From assembly GCF_016901955.1 (NCBI RefSeq), contig NZ_JACJLC010000002.1, positions 38,943 to 102,942 of the forward strand: a stretch of 64,000 bases of DNA. The letters run 5' to 3'. Positions 52,233 to 61,443 of this stretch are shown piece after piece. Every line of letters starts with the position of its first letter. Within the stretch, counting starts at the first letter, position 1. Made by a program: the position numbers and the translations under genes. The stretch is from Pseudoflavonifractor phocaeensis (GTDB lineage Bacteria; Bacillota; Clostridia; Oscillospirales; Oscillospiraceae). The notes below the pieces were generated by a model that saw nothing but the letters and a program-made list of their open reading frames with translations, searched no databases and was not told where the DNA came from.

Positions 52233-53492
52233 TTAGTCGAAGATCATGGTGGCGAAATAGTCCTCCGGAGTCTCTGCCCGGCGGATGAGGCGGGTAGAGC
52301 CATCCTCCTGGAGCAGCACCTCGGCGGAACGCAGCTTGCCGTTATAATTGTAGCCCATGGAAAAGCCGTGGGCCCCGGTGTCGTGGATCACCAGCAGGTC
52401 GCCCTGCTCCACCTCCGGCAGCATCCGGTCGATGGCGAATTTGTCGTTGTTCTCGCACAGGCCGCCGGTGACGTCGTACTTGTGGTCGCAGGGAGCGTCC
52501 TCCTTGCCCATGACGGTAATATGGTGGTAGGCCCCGTACATGGCCGGACGCATCAGGTTGGCGGCGCAGGCGTCCACCCCCACATACTCCTTGTAGGTGT
52601 GCTTGAAGTGGAGCACCTTGGTGACCAGGCAGCCGTTGGGGGCCAGCATGAACCGCCCCAGCTCGGTGTAGATGGCCACGTCCCCCATACCGGCGGGCGC
52701 CAGGATCTCCTCAAACTGCCGCCGTACGCCTTCGCCGATGGCGGCGATGTCGTTGGCGGGCTGGTCGGGCTTGTAGGGCACCCCTACGCCGCCGGACAGG
52801 TTGATGAAGCAGATATCGCAGCCGGTCTCCCGCTCCAGCTCCACCGCCAGCCGGAATAAAATCCCCGCCAGGGTGGGATAGTAATCGTTGGACAGGGTGT
52901 TGGAGGCCAGGAAGGCATGGATACCGAAGCGTTTGGCTCCCATGGCCTTCAGCTTTTTGAAGCCCTCAAAGATCTGCTCCCGGGTGAAGCCATATTTGGA
53001 GTCCCCGGGGTTGTCCATCACCTGGAAGCCCTCGGTGGATTCTCCGATGGTGAACACCCCTCCGGGATTGAAGCGGCAGGAAATGGTCTCGGGAATGAAC
53101 CCGATGGTCTCCTTGAGGAAGTCGATGTGGGTGAAGTCATCCAGGTTGATGGTGGCCCCCAGCTTGGCGGCCAGCTTGAAATCCTCCGCCGGGGTGTCGT
53201 TGGAGGAAAACATGATCTCAGGGCCGGTAAAGCCACAGCGGTCAGACATCATCAGCTCGGTGAGGGAGGAGCAGTCGGCGCCGCAGCCCTCCTCCCGCAG
53301 GATCTTCAGAATGGCGGGATTGGGAGTGGCCTTGACGGCAAAGTACTCCTTGAAGCCCGGGTTCCAGGCAAATGCCTCCTTCAGCTTTCTGGCGTTTTCG
53401 CGGATCCCCTTCTCATCGTACAGATGGAAGGGTGTTGGATATTGAACGGTCATCTCCCGGAGCTGTTCCAGTGTCACAAAGGGTCGTTTCAT
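52233..53492 (-). CDS. lysA: diaminopimelate decarboxylase
   Basis: A 419-residue PLP enzyme of alanine-racemase fold type III for the last step of lysine synthesis. The PLP lysine is in EYFAVKATPNPAILKIL (about residue 54). A glycine-rich phosphate site follows (INLSGGVGVPYKP), and the C-terminal active-site part is TGGLCENNDKFAIDR (with Cys) and DTGAHGFSMGYNYNG. It stands alone with its own promoter, while dapL and dapF lie 3 kb away on the same strand. Together they support lysine synthesis by the LL-DAP aminotransferase route. Confidence 0.92.
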   Translation of the reverse strand: MKRPFVTLEQLREMTVQYPTPFHLYDEKGIRENARKLKEAFAWNPGFKEYFAVKATPNPAILKILREEGCGADCSSLTELMMSDRCGFTGPEIMFSSNDTPAEDFKLAAKLGATINLDDFTHIDFLKETIGFIPETISCRFNPGGVFTIGESTEGFQVMDNPGDSKYGFTREQIFEGFKKLKAMGAKRFGIHAFLASNTLSNDYYPTLAGILFRLAVELERETGCDICFINLSGGVGVPYKPDQPANDIAAIGEGVRRQFEEILAPAGMGDVAIYTELGRFMLAPNGCLVTKVLHFKHTYKEYVGVDACAANLMRPAMYGAYHHITVMGKEDAPCDHKYDVTGGLCENNDKFAIDRMLPEVEQGDLLVIHDTGAHGFSMGYNYNGKLRSAEVLLQEDGSTRLIRRAETPEDYFATMIFD

Positions 53493-53520
53493 GGGGTCAC
53501 CTTCTTATCTTTTGCCATTT

Positions 53521-53549
53521 ACTATAGTAAAGTTTTCCCCATCTGTCAA
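53521..53549 (-). promoter_or_regulatory. promoter of lysA
   Basis: Minus-strand TTGACA (53544-53549) and TATAGT (53521-53526) with a 17-bp spacer, about 30 bp before the ATG. Confidence 0.8.
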
Positions 53550-53632
53550 TACACAGATCATGAGGGATTTGGGAAATACCCCTTTTATTCTTTATAAACT
53601 TGCCCAAATGAACGAAAATTTAAACAACTACC

Positions 53633-53661
53633 TTGCACATATCCACAAGAGCTGGTATAAT
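53633..53661 (+). promoter_or_regulatory. promoter of the uracil permease leader
   Basis: TTGCAC (53633-53638) and TATAAT (53656-53661) with a 17-bp spacer, giving a leader of about 145 nt. Confidence 0.8.
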
Positions 53662-53696
53662 GATTTGAATTTAAGCGCGGGCGGGAGGTGTTCGTC

Positions 53697-53741
53697 TTGA
53701 ATACGATGGGGATGCTGTCTATGACAGGGCGAACAGCTTGA
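53697..53741 (+). CDS. possible leader peptide before the uracil permease
   Basis: TTG followed by 13 codons and TGA (LNTMGMLSMTGRTA). GGGAGG stands 8 nt before the TTG. The frame lies between the promoter and a terminator and overlaps two hairpins (TGTTCG/CGAACA and CTGTC/GACAG). It could be a translated sensor for attenuation. The start codon is weak and the peptide is unknown. Confidence 0.3.
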   Translation: MNTMGMLSMTGRTA

Positions 53742-53747
53742 ACGGGA

Positions 53748-53786
53748 GCGATTGTTTTTTCTTTGGAAAAAGCAGTTGCTTTTTTT
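53748..53786 (+). terminator. leader terminator (attenuator) before the uracil permease
   Basis: A 13-bp stem (53748-53760 with 53767-53779, two G-U pairs) followed by seven T residues, 28 bp before the permease ATG. It must be overridden for the gene to be transcribed. No PyrR-binding consensus is recognised in the leader. Confidence 0.8.
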
Positions 53787-53813
53787 CTGCCCGCCGGGAA
53801 AGAGAGGTTTCTT

Positions 53814-55196
53814 ATGAACGACAAGAAAACGCCGGGATCTGAGCCTATCCGGGACGCCCGGGTGCTGGGCCTGCCCAAGATGCTCATCCTGGGTCTGCAG
53901 CACATGTTCGCCATGTTCGGCGCCACCGTGCTGGTGCCCATTCTGGTGCAGGGATACGGCCTGCCCCTGTCCATCCAGACCACCCTGTTCTTCGCCGGCA
54001 TCGGCACTCTGTTTTTCCACGTGTGCGCAAAGATGCGGGTGCCCGCCTTCCTGGGCTCCTCCTTCGCCTACCTGGGCGGCTTTGCCGCCGTGGCCGCGCT
54101 GGACACCGGCAAGTACGCCGGTATGGATCCCGCCGTCAAGCTGCAGTATGCCTGCGGCGGCATCGTGGTAGCCGGCCTGCTGTACGTGATTCTGGCCGCC
54201 GTCATTAAGCTGGTGGGTGTGAAGAAGGTCATGCGCTTCCTGCCCCCCGTGGTCACCGGCCCCATCATCATCCTCATCGGCCTGAACCTGGCCCCCTCCG
54301 CCGTGTCCAACGCCTCCACCTGCTGGTGGCTGGCCATTGTGGCCATGGCCATTATCGTGGTGGCCAACATCTGGGGCAAGGGCATGGTGAAGATCATCCC
54401 CATCCTGCTGGGGGTGGTGGGTTCCTATGTGGTGGCCCTCATCGCCAACGCCATGGGCGCCACTGCCCTGGACGCCGCCGGCAATGTGGTGCCCCTCATG
54501 GACTTCTCCGGGGTGGCCGCCTCCGCCCCGGTGGGCATCCAGCCCTTCTTCCTGGCAAAGTTTGACCTGACCTCCATCTTCGTCATGGCCCCCATCGCCA
54601 TCGCCGCCATGATGGAGCACATCGGAGACATGTCCGCCATCTCCGCCACCGTGGGCTCCAACTTTATTGAGAACCCCGGTCTCCACCGCACCCTCATCGG
54701 CGACGGTATCGCCACCTCCCTGGCCGGTCTGTTCGGCGGCCCCGCCAACACCACCTACGGCGAGAACACCGGCGTGCTGGTGCTCTCCCGGGTGTACGAC
54801 CCCAAGGTGGTGCGTCTGGCCGCCCTCTATGCGGTGATCCTGTCCTTCTCCCCCGCCTTTGCCGCCATCGTCAACTCCATCCCCACCGCCATCATCGGCG
54901 GCGTGTCCTTCATCCTCTACGGCATGATCTCCGCCATCGGCGTGCGCAACGTGGTGGAGAACCGGGTGGACTTCACCAACTCCCGCAACCTGATCATCGC
55001 CGCTGTTATCCTGGTGTGCGGCCTGGGCTTCTCCGGCGGCATTACCTTTTCCATCGGCGAGGTCCACGTCACCCTGACCAACCTGGCCATCGCCGCCATT
55101 GCCGGCATCGCCCTCAATGCCATCCTGCCCGGCAAGGACTACGAGTTCGGCGCCGACGTCACCGAGGGTCGCTCCGGGGATTTTGGCCGGTATTGA
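53814..55196 (+). CDS. uraA: uracil permease (NCS2 family)
   Basis: A 460-residue transporter with 12-14 membrane helices. The opening LGLQHMFAMFGATVLVPILV is typical of UraA/PyrP uracil:proton symporters, and IAAMMEHIGDMSAISATVG holds the conserved Glu of the substrate site. NTTYGENTGVL is the second conserved site motif. ATG 53814 is used, with AGAGAGG 6 nt upstream; the ATG-like extension from 53763 overlaps the terminator. Xanthine as substrate is less likely by these motifs. The leader suggests pyrimidine-dependent control. Confidence 0.88.
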   Translation: MNDKKTPGSEPIRDARVLGLPKMLILGLQHMFAMFGATVLVPILVQGYGLPLSIQTTLFFAGIGTLFFHVCAKMRVPAFLGSSFAYLGGFAAVAALDTGKYAGMDPAVKLQYACGGIVVAGLLYVILAAVIKLVGVKKVMRFLPPVVTGPIIILIGLNLAPSAVSNASTCWWLAIVAMAIIVVANIWGKGMVKIIPILLGVVGSYVVALIANAMGATALDAAGNVVPLMDFSGVAASAPVGIQPFFLAKFDLTSIFVMAPIAIAAMMEHIGDMSAISATVGSNFIENPGLHRTLIGDGIATSLAGLFGGPANTTYGENTGVLVLSRVYDPKVVRLAALYAVILSFSPAFAAIVNSIPTAIIGGVSFILYGMISAIGVRNVVENRVDFTNSRNLIIAAVILVCGLGFSGGITFSIGEVHVTLTNLAIAAIAGIALNAILPGKDYEFGADVTEGRSGDFGRY

Positions 55197-55294
55197 GCCG
55201 TTATAAAAACTTGTTGCGGAAGTGACAGCATGTTGCGGTGACTTTGCCCGGGGGATTCTGGTACCATAGAACCAGAAAACCAGGAGGTGCGTCT

Positions 55295-55525
55295 ATGAAA
55301 CTGCCCGAAAAACTTGTGGCCCTGCGCAAAGCACAGGGTCTGTCCCAGGAGGCTATGGCGGAGCGCCTGGGGGTATCCCGGCAGGCCATCTCCCGCTGAG
55401 AGGGGGGCTCCGCCCAGACCTACGATCTGGAATTGCGCACCGCCCTGCTTTGTCTCCTGTTGGTGGGCGGCATTGCCCTCTTCCTGGTCTCCTGGCCCCC
55501 CATTCGGGCCAAGCTCCTTCGTTGA
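55295..55525 (+). pseudogene. broken XRE-family regulator
   Basis: The first 34 codons encode the start of a Cro/CI-type helix-turn-helix (KLVALRKAQGLSQEAMAERL, then GVSRQAISR), with AGGAGGTG before the ATG. Then comes TGA (55397-55399), where the family has Trp (RW-E). The same frame goes on with EGGSAQ and then jumps to a membrane helix (CLLLVGGIALFLVSW) and a normal end. So there is a Trp-to-stop change and a large internal deletion between the HTH and the membrane tail. A 34-residue HTH stub could still be made. Confidence 0.8.
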
Positions 55526-55609
55526 CAAGTGACTTGGGCCTGCTGCATATTCGCGGCAGGCCCAAGTTTCAGCCCAATCTGACCTTATTATTTTTTCTAA
55601 AACTGGTTA

Positions 55610-55638
55610 TTCAAATAGGGTCAGTGTTGTCCTATAAT
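55610..55638 (+). promoter_or_regulatory. promoter of the ECF S component
   Basis: TTCAAA (55610-55615) and TATAAT (55633-55638) with a 17-bp spacer, about 30 bp before the ATG. Confidence 0.6.
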
Positions 55639-55670
55639 AGCCCCATCAAACAAGATCGGAAGTGGTTCCC

Positions 55671-56243
55671 ATGAAGAAGAAACCGTGGATGACCGTGCTG
55701 CGGCTGGCGGTACTGGCCATGATGACCGCCCTGGTATTTGTCAGCAACTATCTGCGGGTCACCATCCCCATCAATATCGGCGGCAACACCTCCTTCACCC
55801 TGGCCAACATCATGTGCTGCCTGTCCGGGCTGCTGCTGGGCCCCATCGGCGGACTGGCCTCCGGCCTGGGCTCCATGCTCTTTGACTTTACCGACCCCCG
55901 GTTTGTCTCCGAGTGCTGGATCACCTTCCTCACCAAGGGGGCCATGGGCCTGGGGGCGGGGCTGGTGATGCTCCCTGCCCAGAAGCGAGAGGAAGCCGGA
56001 TACCCCCGGTGCCTGACTGGCGCTATCCTGGGCTGCGTGATCTACTACATCCTCTACTTCACCAAGAGCTACTACTATAATGGCTTGCTGGTGGAGGGGC
56101 TCCAGCCCCAGGTGGCTCTGGCCACCCTGGGACTGAAGGTGCCCGCCTCCCTGTTCAACGGCATCATCGCCATTGTGGTAGCCCCCATCTTGTGTATGGT
56201 GATCCGAAACGCACTGAAAAAGGCCCACCTCAAGCTGGCCTGA
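55671..56243 (+). CDS. ECF transporter S component
   Basis: A 190-residue protein with six membrane helices of the ECF S-component type (LRLAVLAMMTALVFVSNYLR, then NIMCCLSGLLLGPIGGLASG). S components bind one vitamin or cofactor and dock with the shared EcfAA'T module, which is not in this window. ATG 55671 is chosen; a GTG three codons earlier is possible, and the ribosome site (GGAAGTGG) is weak. No riboswitch is recognised upstream. The substrate cannot be assigned from the sequence. Confidence 0.8.
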   Translation: MKKKPWMTVLRLAVLAMMTALVFVSNYLRVTIPINIGGNTSFTLANIMCCLSGLLLGPIGGLASGLGSMLFDFTDPRFVSECWITFLTKGAMGLGAGLVMLPAQKREEAGYPRCLTGAILGCVIYYILYFTKSYYYNGLLVEGLQPQVALATLGLKVPASLFNGIIAIVVAPILCMVIRNALKKAHLKLA

Positions 56244-56249
56244 ACACAA

Positions 56250-56282
56250 ATCGCCCGCCGCATCCCGCGGCGGGCGATCTTT
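56250..56282. terminator. bidirectional terminator, ECF S component / dapL
   Basis: An 11-bp GC-rich stem (56250-56260 with 56268-56278) between convergent genes, flanked by AAA and TTTG. Confidence 0.8.
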
Positions 56283-56299
56283 GTATATCCGCTATTCTG

Positions 56300-57517
56300 T
56301 TACAGAATGGCCTTGATGCGCTCCACCGCCAGCCGGGTGGCGTCGGCATCACCGAAAGCGGTAAGGCGGATGTAGCCCTCGCCGCTGGGGCCGAAACCGG
56401 CGCCGGGAGTGGTAACCACATTGGCCTCATGGAGCAGCTTGTCGAAGAAGTCCCAGGAGCCCATGCCGTCGGGGGTGCGGCACCAGATGTAGGGGGAGTT
56501 CTCCCCACCGGACACGGTGAGGCCGGCAGAGGCCAGGCCGTCCCGGATGATCCTGGCATTGTGCAGGTAATACTGGATGGTCTCCTTCACCTGGAGCTGG
56601 CCCTCGGGGCTGTACACCGCCTCTGCGCCCCGCTGGACCACGTAGGGCACCCCGTTGAACTTGGTACATTGACGGCGGTTCCACATGGCATTGAGGGAGG
56701 TCCCACCCCGGATCAGCTCCTTGGGGATGACGGTATAGGCGCAGCGGGTGCCGGTAAAGCCGGCGGTCTTGGAGAAGGAGCGGAACTCGATGGCGCAGGT
56801 GCGGGCCCCCTCGATCTCAAAGATGCTGTGGGGGATGTCGGGATCGGTGATGAAGGCCTCATAGGCGCTGTCAAAGAGAATAACGGCGTCGTTGGCATTG
56901 GCGTAGTCCACCCAGGCCTTCAGCTGCTCTTTAGTGGCCACAGCGCCGGTGGGGTTGTTGGGGAAGCACAGATAAATCATATCCACCTTCCGCTGGGGAA
57001 TCACGGGAGAAAAACCGTTCTCCGCCACGCAGGGCATGTAGACCAGGTTGCTCCAACGTCCGGCAGCCTCGTCAAAATCCCCGGCCCGGCCGGCCATGGC
57101 GTTGGTGTCCACGTACACCGGGTACACCGGGTCGCACACCGCCACCACATTGTCCACACCGAAAATGTCCCCGATATTGCCGCAGTCGCTCTTGGCGCCG
57201 TCGGACACGAAGATCTCGTCGGGGCTGATCTCTACCCCCCGGGCCTTGTAGTCGGCCTGGGCGATGGCATTGCGGAGGAAGTCGTAGCCCTGCTCCGGGC
57301 CGTAGCCGTGGAAGCCGGATGCGGTGGCCATCTCATCCACCGCCTTGTGCATGGCGGCGGTGACCGCGGCGGGCAGAGGCCGGGTCACGTCGCCGATGCC
57401 CAGGCGGATGATGGACTTCTCCGGGTTGGCCTGGCTGTAGGCCGCCACCCGCCGGGCGATCTCGGAAAACAGATAGCTGCCGGGCAGCTTGTTATAGTTT
57501 ACGTTGATATTTGCCAT
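56300..57517 (-). CDS. dapL: LL-diaminopimelate aminotransferase
   Basis: A 405-residue class I/II PLP aminotransferase that turns tetrahydrodipicolinate directly into LL-diaminopimelate. [20 protein letters not shown] at the start is specific to DapL. The PLP lysine is in [16 protein letters not shown], and [11 protein letters not shown] and DSAYEAF are other cofactor contacts. ATG 57517 has AAAGGAGAGAG upstream; the ATG at 57559 is rejected. It follows dapF by 19 bp in one operon. This is the one-step lysine route typical of many Clostridia. Confidence 0.93.
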   Translation of the reverse strand: MANINVNYNKLPGSYLFSEIARRVAAYSQANPEKSIIRLGIGDVTRPLPAAVTAAMHKAVDEMATASGFHGYGPEQGYDFLRNAIAQADYKARGVEISPDEIFVSDGAKSDCGNIGDIFGVDNVVAVCDPVYPVYVDTNAMAGRAGDFDEAAGRWSNLVYMPCVAENGFSPVIPQRKVDMIYLCFPNNPTGAVATKEQLKAWVDYANANDAVILFDSAYEAFITDPDIPHSIFEIEGARTCAIEFRSFSKTAGFTGTRCAYTVIPKELIRGGTSLNAMWNRRQCTKFNGVPYVVQRGAEAVYSPEGQLQVKETIQYYLHNARIIRDGLASAGLTVSGGENSPYIWCRTPDGMGSWDFFDKLLHEANVVTTPGAGFGPSGEGYIRLTAFGDADATRLAVERIKAIL

Positions 57518-57536
57518 GTTTCTCTCTCCTTTTGTA

Positions 57537-58331
57537 TCAAACGGGGTATTCCCCTTCAAAAACCGTTTCAGCAGGGCCGGTCATCACCATCTCCTGGCCG
57601 TCGTCCGGCCAGAATAGCTCCAGCTTTCCTCCAGGCAGCCCAGCCACCACCTGCCGCTCCGCCCTCCCCTGCCGTACCGCCGCCGCCAGGGCAGCGCAGG
57701 CTCCGGTCCCGCAGGCCAGGGTCTCTCCGCTGCCCCGCTCCCATACCCGCAGGCGAAGGGTGTTCCGGTCCGGGCAGGTGACAAACTCCACGTTGATCCC
57801 CCTGGGAAACACAGGATGGCGCTCCAGGGGCGGCCCCAGCCGGGCCAGATCCAGGGCGTCCGGGTCCTCCACGAAGACCACCCCGTGGGGATTGCCCATG
57901 GACACCGGTGTCACCTGCCATAGGGCTCCCCCGCTCTCCAGCGGCAAGGGCTCCTCCAGGATGGGCGCCCCCATGTGGACCCGGACAGCTGACACCGTCC
58001 CACCGTTCCCAAGCAGCTCCAATGTGCGCAACCCGCCGTCAGTCTCAATGGTCAGGGCCCGGCGTCTGGTGAGGCCATGGTCAAATACATATTTCCCCAG
58101 ACAGCGGATACCGTTGCCACACATCTCTCCCCGGGAGCCGTCGGCATTGTACATCACCATCCGGAAATCTCCCCGGCTAGAAGCGCAGATACAGATCAGT
58201 CCGTCAGCTCCCACTCCAAAATGGCGGTCGCTCATACGGCGGGCCAAGGCGGGCAGGTCCGCCGGCAGGCCGTCCAGACCGTTGAGATAGATATAGTCGT
58301 TACCCAGTCCCTGCATTTTGGTGAAGTGCAT
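57537..58331 (-). CDS. dapF: diaminopimelate epimerase
   Basis: A 264-residue enzyme that turns LL- into meso-diaminopimelate with two cysteines: the first in [10 protein letters not shown] (about residue 71) and the second in [13 protein letters not shown] (about 215). [14 protein letters not shown] at the N-terminus and [13 protein letters not shown] are also typical. ATG 58331 is favoured, with GAGGAGG 7 nt upstream; the ATG at 58337 is too close to it. It is the first gene of dapF-dapL. Product feeds both cell wall and lysA. Confidence 0.93.
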   Translation of the reverse strand: MHFTKMQGLGNDYIYLNGLDGLPADLPALARRMSDRHFGVGADGLICICASSRGDFRMVMYNADGSRGEMCGNGIRCLGKYVFDHGLTRRRALTIETDGGLRTLELLGNGGTVSAVRVHMGAPILEEPLPLESGGALWQVTPVSMGNPHGVVFVEDPDALDLARLGPPLERHPVFPRGINVEFVTCPDRNTLRLRVWERGSGETLACGTGACAALAAAVRQGRAERQVVAGLPGGKLELFWPDDGQEMVMTGPAETVFEGEYPV

Positions 58332-58352
58332 GGCCATCCCTCCTCAGACAGA

Positions 58353-58381
58353 AGAGGGGCGGCGCAGCCCGCCGCCCCTCT
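58353..58381 (-). terminator. probable terminator after glnA
   Basis: An 11-bp stem AGAGGGGCGGC (58353-58363) with its complement (58371-58381). The T-run behind it on the minus strand is poor, so read-through into dapF is possible. Confidence 0.6.
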
Positions 58382-58426
58382 CCGTTAGGGTATGTCATGC
58401 ATCTGGGAAACAGTACGCAATGGGCT

Positions 58427-59758
58427 TTAATAATTGATGATATACTTCTCCCGCTCCCAGGAGGACACACGGGTGCGGAACTCCTCCCACTCCTTCTTTT
58501 TGCCCTCCAGGAAGTTGGTGGCCACGTGCTCTCCCAGGGTGTCCAGGATGAGCTGGTCGTTCTCCAGCTCGTGGATGGCCTCCTCCAGGGAGCCGGGGAG
58601 GTTCTTGATGCCGTGGGCCTTCCGGGTGGCGTTGTCCATGGCGTAGATGTTCTCGGTGATCTCGTCCGGGGGGGTGAGGCCCCTCTCGATGCCGTCCAGG
58701 CCGGCGGCCAGGCAGACGGCGAAGGCCAGGTAGGGGTTGCAGGAGGGGTCGGGGGAGCGGAGCTCCACCCGGGTGGACTGGCCCCGGGAGGCAGGGATGC
58801 GGATGAGGGCGGACCGGTTGGAGGCCGACCAGGCCAGGTAGCAGGGGGCCTCATACCCGGGCACCAGCCGCTTGTAGGAGTTGACCAGGGGGTTGGTCAC
58901 CGCCGCCATGCCCCGGACGTGGGCCAAAATGCCGGCGATGAAGGAGTAGGCCTCTTTGGACAGCCCCCGCGCCCCGTTGGGGTCGTCGAACACGTTTTTG
59001 CCATTGCGGAACAGGGACATGTTGGTGTGCATACCGGAGCCCGCCACCCCGTAGATGGGCTTGGGCATAAAGGTGGCGTGGAGGCCGTTCTTCTGGGCCA
59101 GGGTCTTCACCGCCAGCTTGAAGGTCATGATGTTGTCGGCGGCGTGGAGGGCCTCCTCATACTTGAAGTCGATCTCGTGCTGCCCCTGGGCGCACTCGTG
59201 GTGGCTGGCCTCGATCTCGAACTTCATGGCCTCCAGGGCCAGGCAGATCTCCCGGCGGGTGGACTCCCCGTGGTCCAGGGGGCCCAGGTCGAAGTAGCCC
59301 GCCTCGTCGTTGGTGCGGGTGGTGGGCTTGCCCTCCTCATCGGTGCGGAAAAGGAAGAACTCCGCCTCGGGGCCCACGTTGAAGGAGTCAAAGCCCATGT
59401 CCTTGGCCTTCTGGAGGGCCCGCTTGAGCACATACCGGGGGTCGCCCATGAAGGGAGAGCCGTCGGTGTTGTGGACGTCGCAGATGAGCCGGGCCACCTT
59501 GCCGTGGTGGGGCTGCCAGGGGAACACCCGGTAGGACTTCAGATCGGGGAACAGGTACTGGTCGGACTCATCGATGCGGACAAAGCCCTCGATGGAGGAA
59601 CCGTCAAACATGCACTGATTGTTGACGGCCTTCTCGATCTGGGAAGCGGTGATAGCCACGTTTTTCAGCTGGCCGAAAATGTCGGTAAATTGCAGGCGGA
59701 TAAATTTGACGTCATCCTCCCGCACCATCCGAATGATATCTTCCTTGGTATGCGGCAT
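58427..59758 (-). CDS. glnA: glutamine synthetase, type I
   Basis: A 443-residue GSI-alpha enzyme making glutamine from glutamate, ammonia and ATP. The signature parts are [20 protein letters not shown], the metal/glutamate site GPEAEFFLF, the ATP motif [18 protein letters not shown] and the substrate loop [19 protein letters not shown]. The length equals the Bacillus enzyme, and the region where adenylylated forms carry their tyrosine (about residue 370-400) lacks that signature, so control is likely by feedback or proteins. It has its own promoter and a 90-nt leader. Confidence 0.95.
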   Translation of the reverse strand: MPHTKEDIIRMVREDDVKFIRLQFTDIFGQLKNVAITASQIEKAVNNQCMFDGSSIEGFVRIDESDQYLFPDLKSYRVFPWQPHHGKVARLICDVHNTDGSPFMGDPRYVLKRALQKAKDMGFDSFNVGPEAEFFLFRTDEEGKPTTRTNDEAGYFDLGPLDHGESTRREICLALEAMKFEIEASHHECAQGQHEIDFKYEEALHAADNIMTFKLAVKTLAQKNGLHATFMPKPIYGVAGSGMHTNMSLFRNGKNVFDDPNGARGLSKEAYSFIAGILAHVRGMAAVTNPLVNSYKRLVPGYEAPCYLAWSASNRSALIRIPASRGQSTRVELRSPDPSCNPYLAFAVCLAAGLDGIERGLTPPDEITENIYAMDNATRKAHGIKNLPGSLEEAIHELENDQLILDTLGEHVATNFLEGKKKEWEEFRTRVSSWEREKYIINY

Positions 59759-59854
59759 GGTGGATGCCCCTTTCTCTTTGCGACAGCAGGATATCGCGTA
59801 GCGTGAAGGCGCCCCCTCAGCCGGCTGGAACGCCCTGAATTACAACTAAAGAGT

Positions 59855-59883
59855 AGTATACGTGCTCCCTTTTCTCCTGTCAA
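59855..59883 (-). promoter_or_regulatory. promoter of glnA
   Basis: Minus-strand TTGACA (59878-59883) and TATACT (59855-59860) with a 17-bp spacer. The leader (about 59848-59759) holds small hairpins but not the conserved glnA-RNA (glutamine riboswitch) residues. Confidence 0.8.
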
Positions 59884-59931
59884 GGTGCTTTCCCTTCATA
59901 TGTCTGTTTCTTCACCAGGTTGCACAGTCTG

Positions 59932-60594
59932 TCACAACAGATCCAAGCCGTTGATGTCCAATTTAAAGGTAAGACCCAGGAACTCTGCCGCCCGGCGGCA
60001 GAGCAGCATCCGCTCCAGGAAGATCTCAAAGTAGTCCATTACGGCGCACACCTGGGTGTTGATGGTCAGGGTAAGGGTAATGGTTCCCGCTCCCCGGTCC
60101 AAAGTCAGGTCGGATCGCTCGGCAGCGTAGTTCACCCGATCATGGATGTCAAATTTCTGCCGCTCCTTGTTGCGCACCCGGCTGCGGCGCACGTCAGTCT
60201 TGTCCGCCAGGATCAGAGCGGCGGCCACCGGATTCACCGGATAGGCGGTGGAGTCGTCATGGTGGCCAATGGCGGTGATCACCGCCGCCACGTCGGCGGG
60301 CTCCATTCCCATCTTGTCCAGAATGCGGAAGGCCATCACCGCTCCGGTCTGGGCGTGATCGTGGCGGTTGACCACGTTACCGATATCGTGCATAAAGGCG
60401 GCGATCTGCGCCAGCTCCTGCTGGTAGTCGTCATACTCTAGTTGATTCAGGATATCCGCCGCCACCTGGGCGCAGCGGGTGACGTGGGCAAAGCTGTGCT
60501 CGGTAAAGCCCCGGGCCAGCAGGGATCGGTCCGCCTGAGTGATATAGGTGCGGATCTCCTCGGACTGGCGCACCATATCGTAACTGATCTTCAT
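59932..60594 (-). CDS. HD-domain phosphohydrolase
   Basis: A 220-residue metal-dependent hydrolase. The HD superfamily pattern is present: His in HSFAHVTRCAQVAADIL, the HD doublet in AFMHDIGNVVNRHDHAQTG, a further His pair in AIGHHDDSTAYP and Asp in LILADKTDVRRSRVRN. Such enzymes cleave nucleotides or cyclic dinucleotides. The C-terminal 60 residues add a beta-rich part (GAGTITLTLTINTQVCAVMD). It stands alone between glnA and the tRNA cluster. Substrate unknown. Confidence 0.85.
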   Translation of the reverse strand: MKISYDMVRQSEEIRTYITQADRSLLARGFTEHSFAHVTRCAQVAADILNQLEYDDYQQELAQIAAFMHDIGNVVNRHDHAQTGAVMAFRILDKMGMEPADVAAVITAIGHHDDSTAYPVNPVAAALILADKTDVRRSRVRNKERQKFDIHDRVNYAAERSDLTLDRGAGTITLTLTINTQVCAVMDYFEIFLERMLLCRRAAEFLGLTFKLDINGLDLL

Positions 60595-60708
60595 GCCCCT
60601 TCTCCTTTCCTGCGGCCACAGCCGCTTGTTCTATCTTACCCATCCCAGCCCTGATATGCAAGGCCTTCACCCCCGGAAGAATCGATTTTACAAAAAAGAA
60701 AAAAACCA

Positions 60709-60737
60709 TTGACAAATAAGAAACCGTATGCTACTAT
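60709..60737 (+). promoter_or_regulatory. promoter of the five-tRNA cluster
   Basis: TTGACA (60709-60714) and TACTAT (60732-60737) with a 17-bp spacer, 39 bp before the first tRNA. Confidence 0.8.
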
Positions 60738-60776
60738 ATTCTGGCTGGCTGACAAAGTTAAGTAATCAGCTCCCAT

Positions 60777-60850
60777 GCGGGTGTAGTTCAATGGTAGAAT
60801 CCCAGCCTTCCAAGCTGGTCGCGTGGGTTCGATTCCCATCACCCGCTCCA
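60777..60850 (+). tRNA. tRNA-Gly (TCC)
   Basis: Acceptor GCGGGTG/CACCCGC, anticodon stem CCAGC/GCTGG with loop CTTCCAA (anticodon TCC), T-loop TTCGATT, encoded CCA. Confidence 0.95.
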
Positions 60851-60853
60851 TAC

Positions 60854-60930
<77 letters not shown>

Positions 60931-60951
60931 TTGTCCTTGCAATAGTTCTAT

Positions 60952-61028
60952 GGTGGATGTAGTTCAGTTGGTAGAGCATCGGATTGTGGTTCCGAGTGTC
61001 GCGGGTTCGAGTCCCGTCATCCACCCCA
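60952..61028 (+). tRNA. tRNA-His (GTG)
   Basis: Acceptor GTGGATG/CATCCAC with the extra G at -1 opposite C73, anticodon loop TTGTGGT (anticodon GTG), encoded CCA. Confidence 0.95.
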
Positions 61029-61088
61029 TAATGAAGGCGGAAGGGCCGGAGCGTCCGCTCCGGTCCCTTTGCTTTTAACCAGCCATGT

Positions 61089-61163
61089 TGGGGTGTAGCC
61101 AAGTGGTAAGGCACGGGACTTTGACTCCCGCATTCGCTGGTTCGAGCCCAGCCATCCCAGCCA
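61089..61163 (+). tRNA. tRNA-Gln (TTG)
   Basis: Acceptor TGGGGTG/CATCCCA, anticodon stem CGGGA/TCCCG with loop CTTTGAC (anticodon TTG), encoded CCA. Confidence 0.95.
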
Positions 61164-61166
61164 TTT

Positions 61167-61242
61167 GACTCGTTAGCTCAGTCGGCAGAGCAACTGCCTT
61201 TTAAGCAGTGGGTCCGGGGTTCGAATCCCCGACGGGTCACCA
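61167..61242 (+). tRNA. tRNA-Lys (TTT)
   Basis: Acceptor GACTCGT/ACGGGTC with one G-U, anticodon loop CTTTTAA (anticodon TTT), encoded CCA. It is the last tRNA before the phage-like DNA. Confidence 0.95.
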
Positions 61243-61249
61243 GAAAGAA

Positions 61250-61284
61250 AACCCTGTAGTCTCAACGGCTACAGGGTTTTTTCT
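61250..61284 (+). terminator. terminator of the tRNA cluster
   Basis: A 10-bp stem AACCCTGTAG/CTACAGGGTT (61250-61259 with 61269-61278) followed by TTTTTTCTT. Confidence 0.92.
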
Positions 61285-61358
61285 TACTCTCGCAATGGTT
61301 TGCGGTATTCTTTATGCGCTTTTATTGTGCATGGAATGAACGCGGGAAAACACCAAAA

Positions 61359-61400
61359 GCACACGAAAATTGCACACGGGATTGCACACGGCTGCACATG
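61359..61400. repeat. GCACACG direct repeats, possible integrase arm sites
   Basis: GCACACG occurs at 61359-61365, 61372-61378 and 61384-61390, with a variant GCACATG at 61394-61400. Short direct repeats with 10-13 bp spacing just inside an element beside tRNA genes resemble arm-type binding sites of tyrosine integrases. The stretch 61285-61443 holds no convincing gene. Confidence 0.4.
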
Positions 61401-61443
61401 CTTTCTCTGGGCCAGCTCCAGCAGATTGATACGGGACTTAGGA

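Noticed and set aside
48723..52859. Plus-strand open frame of about 1378 codons
   Set aside because: It lies opposite purF, pflB, pflA and lysA parts. High GC in third codon positions keeps the antisense frame open; the composition (His, Gln, Gly, Val rich) is typical of such shadows.
59759..59860. Glutamine (glnA) riboswitch before glnA
   Set aside because: Only a GTTCC piece is found; the conserved GGAAGUAGG and AAGGAACGC parts are missing.
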